From: Halobacteriales archaeon
GTDB lineage: Archaea; Halobacteriota; Halobacteria; Halobacteriales; SKSH01
DNA: 6,129 nt
Assembly (NCBI GenBank): GCA_007118075.1
Contig: SKSH01000119.1
Span: 1 to 6,129, forward strand
Reading direction: 5' to 3'
Positions within the stretch are counted from its first letter, which is position 1, and every line of letters begins with the position of its first letter. Made by a program: the position numbers and the translations under genes. This document shows positions 3,796 through 6,129 of this stretch, one piece after another. Below the pieces are notes generated by a model. The model did no database searches. It was not told the DNA's origin and worked only from the letters and a program-made list of their open reading frames with translations.

Positions 3796-6129
3796 TGGGT
3801 ACAAACACCGTTCAATCGGGCGCCTTCCGCCACCCAACATCCATCGGACTGAGCTTCGAACGGATGGCTGCCCTGACCGGCTTGGGTGTGTCCACGCTTG
3901 CATCGATGACCATCCTCTATCAGATCACCGCCGAACTCGGCGGGACCACGAGGTTGTTTCTCCACGCCTCGGTCGCCATCGTCCTCGCCGGGATGGTTGC
4001 AAGATATCTGACGCCACGTGCCGCGGCAGCCCTCTTTGTGGCAATCGGTCTTGTAAGCTACCTGTGGTTCTTGTTCATCGTCCTTGAGGACCTCTCGATG
4101 TTGATCGAAGCCCCCGTACTCATCATCGCACACACCCTGGATGATGCCGTATCGGTCGCGACCGGTCAATCCGTGAAAGCGATCGTGGCCACCGATGTAT
4201 GGGCCCATTCGTTCGCCCCCGCTCCGTTGTTCCTGACCTGGTACTTCGGCTTCAGACGGCGCTACGCCATTGCTGGGGGCATCGCAGGAGCAACGATGAT
4301 GCTGTTCGTACTTTCAGGGGACCTCGGAATCCTCGCCACACTACTTGGTACCATCGGCGTCGTCATGGCAATCGGATTCGGAACGATCGAACTCACCGGT
4401 GCATCGAGCAAGTACACCGAGGGATTGCTCGTGCTTATTACAGCCATGGCGGTTGTCGCACTGCTCATCCCTCTTATCCCAGCCGGAGGGGCGATTGGAC
4501 CACTGACGATTTTGGATTCACTGGAAACCGATGATCATCGAACGCTCGAAAGCTCGATCGTCGGGGCAGGGGACGAACTCGAGATTATCGGCGAGATCGA
4601 CACAAATCCAGAAGTCCGCTTCTTGGTCGAAGGCGATGAACCGACATACATCAGAACCGGGGTGTACGATTACTACACTGGAAGTGGTTGGGAACGCACC
4701 GGTGAAACCAAACCATTTGTCAGGGGTGATGTGCGTGATATCGAACCGAATGCAAACCTGGTCAGGCAAAATATTACCGCGCTGGTCGATACGGATCGGA
4801 TGCCCAGTGCTGGCGACGTGATGGAGGTGTTGGGTATTGCCTCCTCGAGGGTCGAACTTACCGAACATGGTTCGATCTTCGCACCCGATGGACTCGATGC
4901 CGGAGAATCCTATCGGGTGTTCAGTCAAATGCCCCACTGGCCGGGGGATGTTGAAGATCCTTCCACGCCAGACTCTCCAGATGAGCGATACCTCCAGCTC
5001 AGCGAAGATGTCGAGGATGAACTCCACGAACTAACCCAGGATATCATTGAAGGTGCTGACAATCCACACGAAAAGGCACAACGAATCACGAATTACCTCC
5101 GGAGCTCGAAGACATACTCCCATGACGTCAACGTCCCCTCCGGTGACCTCGCGAGCGGGTTCGTCTTCGATATGGAGGCAGGCTATTGTACCTACTTCGC
5201 CACCGCCATGGTGGTGATGCTCAGATCGGCCGATATTCCGTCGAGACTTGCGGTCGGATATACGAGTGGTCAACAGCTCACCGAATCACACTCGCTCGTG
5301 CGAGGGATGAATTCCCATGCCTGGCCCGAGGTATACTTCGAAGACCATGGCTGGGTGAGCTATGAACCGACGCCACCCTCAGAGTGGAGCAACTTCCGCG
5401 ATGAGATCCTCGAGACCGCCCGTGAAGAAGAGATGGACAACGTGGACATCACTGCCTCTGAAGGGCTCCCATTGGATCATAATCCCATCCAGGACGATAA
5501 TGGGAACGGGGCGGGCAACAACGAAACCGACCCGAACGGAAACGAATCCGATCCGAACGGACAGAACAACGACTCTCCAATCGACCCGATCGGTCCAGAT
5601 GATCCACGGTTGGGACCGGCAGATCCCGATCCAGGTGGAGATCTGGATCCAGATAACTTCCCGGACATTGATGACTATCGACCACCAGAAGAGACCGATG
5701 AGGGTGTGGTCTTTGGTCTCCAGTGGGAGCATCTTGCGCTCATCGGCGCGCTCGGACTCGGTGCCATGGCAAGTGCCAGGCGGTATCGACTCCCATCTCG
5801 AACCAGACGGGAGCTCCACATGCGATGGCAGCTGTCTCGAAACGATCCGGTGACAGATCTCACGCGATCGGGTGAGCGGCTCGAGTGGGCCCTCTCGAAA
5901 CGCATCCGGTCGAGGCGGCCAGGAGAAACCCTACGCGAGTATCAATCACGCTATCAGATGCAAGACGGTGATCCAACGGTCGATGAGCTCTTTGCGACGA
6001 TCGAACGGGCTCGGTACGCCGGTGAGGCCGATCGAGTGCTCGCGGATCGATCGGTCACCCTCGCCAACGAGGTGGTGGCAGACACCGTGCTGTTTGGAGG
6101 ACGCCTGTTACCATCGATTCCAACAAGCC
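3795..6129 (+). CDS. TgpA-like membrane transglutaminase with DUF4129-like tail (3' end outside window)
   Basis: The frame is open from the ATG at 3795 to the window edge, 778 residues without a stop. The N-terminal part has about seven membrane helices (near 24-45, 54-71, 75-97, 137-153, 156-173, 176-198, 209-230), like the DUF3488/TgpA membrane domain. A large outer domain follows, with a transglutaminase core at about 423-530: C465 in GYCTYFATAMVVM, H508 in NSHAWPEVYF and E524 in GWVSYEPTPP. These form a complete Cys-His-acidic triad; EPTP in place of DPTP is common in this group. Residues 555-637 are an Asp/Asn/Pro-rich linker with a tandem heptad-length repeat and three N-glycosylation sequons; another sequon is at N326. 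A last helix at about 645-661 leads to a cytoplasmic tail (RRPGETLREY...ELFATIERARYAG) resembling DUF4129. Related proteins occur with MoxR and DUF58, as here. The fold may be a transglutaminase or a protease, and the substrate is unknown. The start overlaps the upstream stop. The tail may be nearly complete. Confidence 0.92.
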   Translation, partial: MGTNTVQSGAFRHPTSIGLSFERMAALTGLGVSTLASMTILYQITAELGGTTRLFLHASVAIVLAGMVARYLTPRAAAALFVAIGLVSYLWFLFIVLEDLSMLIEAPVLIIAHTLDDAVSVATGQSVKAIVATDVWAHSFAPAPLFLTWYFGFRRRYAIAGGIAGATMMLFVLSGDLGILATLLGTIGVVMAIGFGTIELTGASSKYTEGLLVLITAMAVVALLIPLIPAGGAIGPLTILDSLETDDHRTLESSIVGAGDELEIIGEIDTNPEVRFLVEGDEPTYIRTGVYDYYTGSGWERTGETKPFVRGDVRDIEPNANLVRQNITALVDTDRMPSAGDVMEVLGIASSRVELTEHGSIFAPDGLDAGESYRVFSQMPHWPGDVEDPSTPDSPDERYLQLSEDVEDELHELTQDIIEGADNPHEKAQRITNYLRSSKTYSHDVNVPSGDLASGFVFDMEAGYCTYFATAMVVMLRSADIPSRLAVGYTSGQQLTESHSLVRGMNSHAWPEVYFEDHGWVSYEPTPPSEWSNFRDEILETAREEEMDNVDITASEGLPLDHNPIQDDNGNGAGNNETDPNGNESDPNGQNNDSPIDPIGPDDPRLGPADPDPGGDLDPDNFPDIDDYRPPEETDEGVVFGLQWEHLALIGALGLGAMASARRYRLPSRTRRELHMRWQLSRNDPVTDLTRSGERLEWALSKRIRSRRPGETLREYQSRYQMQDGDPTVDELFATIERARYAGEADRVLADRSVTLANEVVADTVLFGGRLLPSIPTS
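5523..5564 (+). repeat. Two-copy 21-base tandem repeat in the transglutaminase linker
   Basis: Two adjacent 21-base units (5523-5543 and 5544-5564) match at 17 of 21 positions, three of the four differences lying at or near wobble positions. They encode ETDPNGN and ESDPNGQ (residues 577-590). This looks like in-frame duplication in a flexible extracellular linker rather than a mobile or regulatory repeat. Confidence 0.6.

Noticed and set aside
3669..4208. Minus-strand open frame of 179 codons across the DUF58-transglutaminase junction
   Set aside because: It overlaps two confident genes on the other strand and has a Gly/His/Arg/Cys-rich composition without motifs.
4518..5027. Minus-strand open frame of 169 codons within the transglutaminase gene
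   Set aside because: Lies wholly opposite a confident coding region and has no recognisable domain or small-protein features.
5362..5853. Plus-strand open frame of 163 codons inside the transglutaminase gene
   Set aside because: It is rich in Arg, Ser, Thr and Trp with no domain, unlike the acidic neighbours, and is explained as an alternate frame of the well-supported transglutaminase.
1..6129. CRISPR array, insertion sequence, tRNA or rRNA gene
   Set aside because: No regularly spaced repeats, transposase motifs, terminal inverted repeats or cloverleaf-like segments were seen on either strand.

Overview
The window looks like chromosomal DNA from a haloarchaeon (class Halobacteria). Four things point that way: the proteins are acidic (Asp/Glu-rich, Lys-poor); the F420-0:gamma-glutamyl ligase (CofE) has a haloarchaeal look; the genes mostly lack clear Shine-Dalgarno sites, as expected for leaderless or short-leader transcripts; and the tetramer CTAG is scarce (I count three in 6.1 kb by eye, where roughly twenty would be expected by chance). 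GC is moderate for the group, in the fifties percent by eye (not computed). No mobile element, CRISPR array, rRNA or tRNA gene was seen.

Left part (1-1348). After an uncertain 110-base edge, a small two-helix membrane protein (111-353) is followed by cofE (404-1180; an alternative GTG start at 350 overlaps the upstream stop). CofE adds gamma-linked glutamates to coenzyme F420-0. A 60-residue single-helix membrane protein lies on the opposite strand (1166-1348), and its end overlaps the 3' end of cofE by 15 bases.

Middle (1349-1744). An 81-base divergent intergenic region holds an imperfect inverted repeat and paired copies of an 8-base direct repeat. It separates the 60-residue gene from a 60-residue CPxC-type zinc-ribbon protein (1430-1612). 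Then comes a 132-base gap with two clear symmetric elements: a 10-bp-stem hairpin at 1619-1652 and a perfect 6-3-6 palindrome, TGACAA-TAC-TTGTCA, at 1698-1712. Both lie before the next operon.

Right part (1745-6129). Three tightly packed genes form a MoxR / DUF58 / transglutaminase operon: a MoxR-type AAA+ ATPase (1745-2737), a membrane-anchored DUF58 protein (2743-3795, 5-base gap) and a large TgpA-like membrane transglutaminase (3795-6129, stop and start overlapping in TGATG, open at the window edge). The likely arrangement is a cytoplasmic ATPase acting with a membrane-bound DUF58 adaptor on a polytopic protein. That protein presents a Cys-His-Glu transglutaminase fold outside the cell and a DUF4129-like tail inside. 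The substrate is not known. Points for a second look are the palindromic operator candidate, the hairpin, departures from consensus in the MoxR sensor-1 segment, loss of the DxSxS motif in DUF58, and a cluster of N-glycosylation sequons in a tandemly repeated linker of the transglutaminase.
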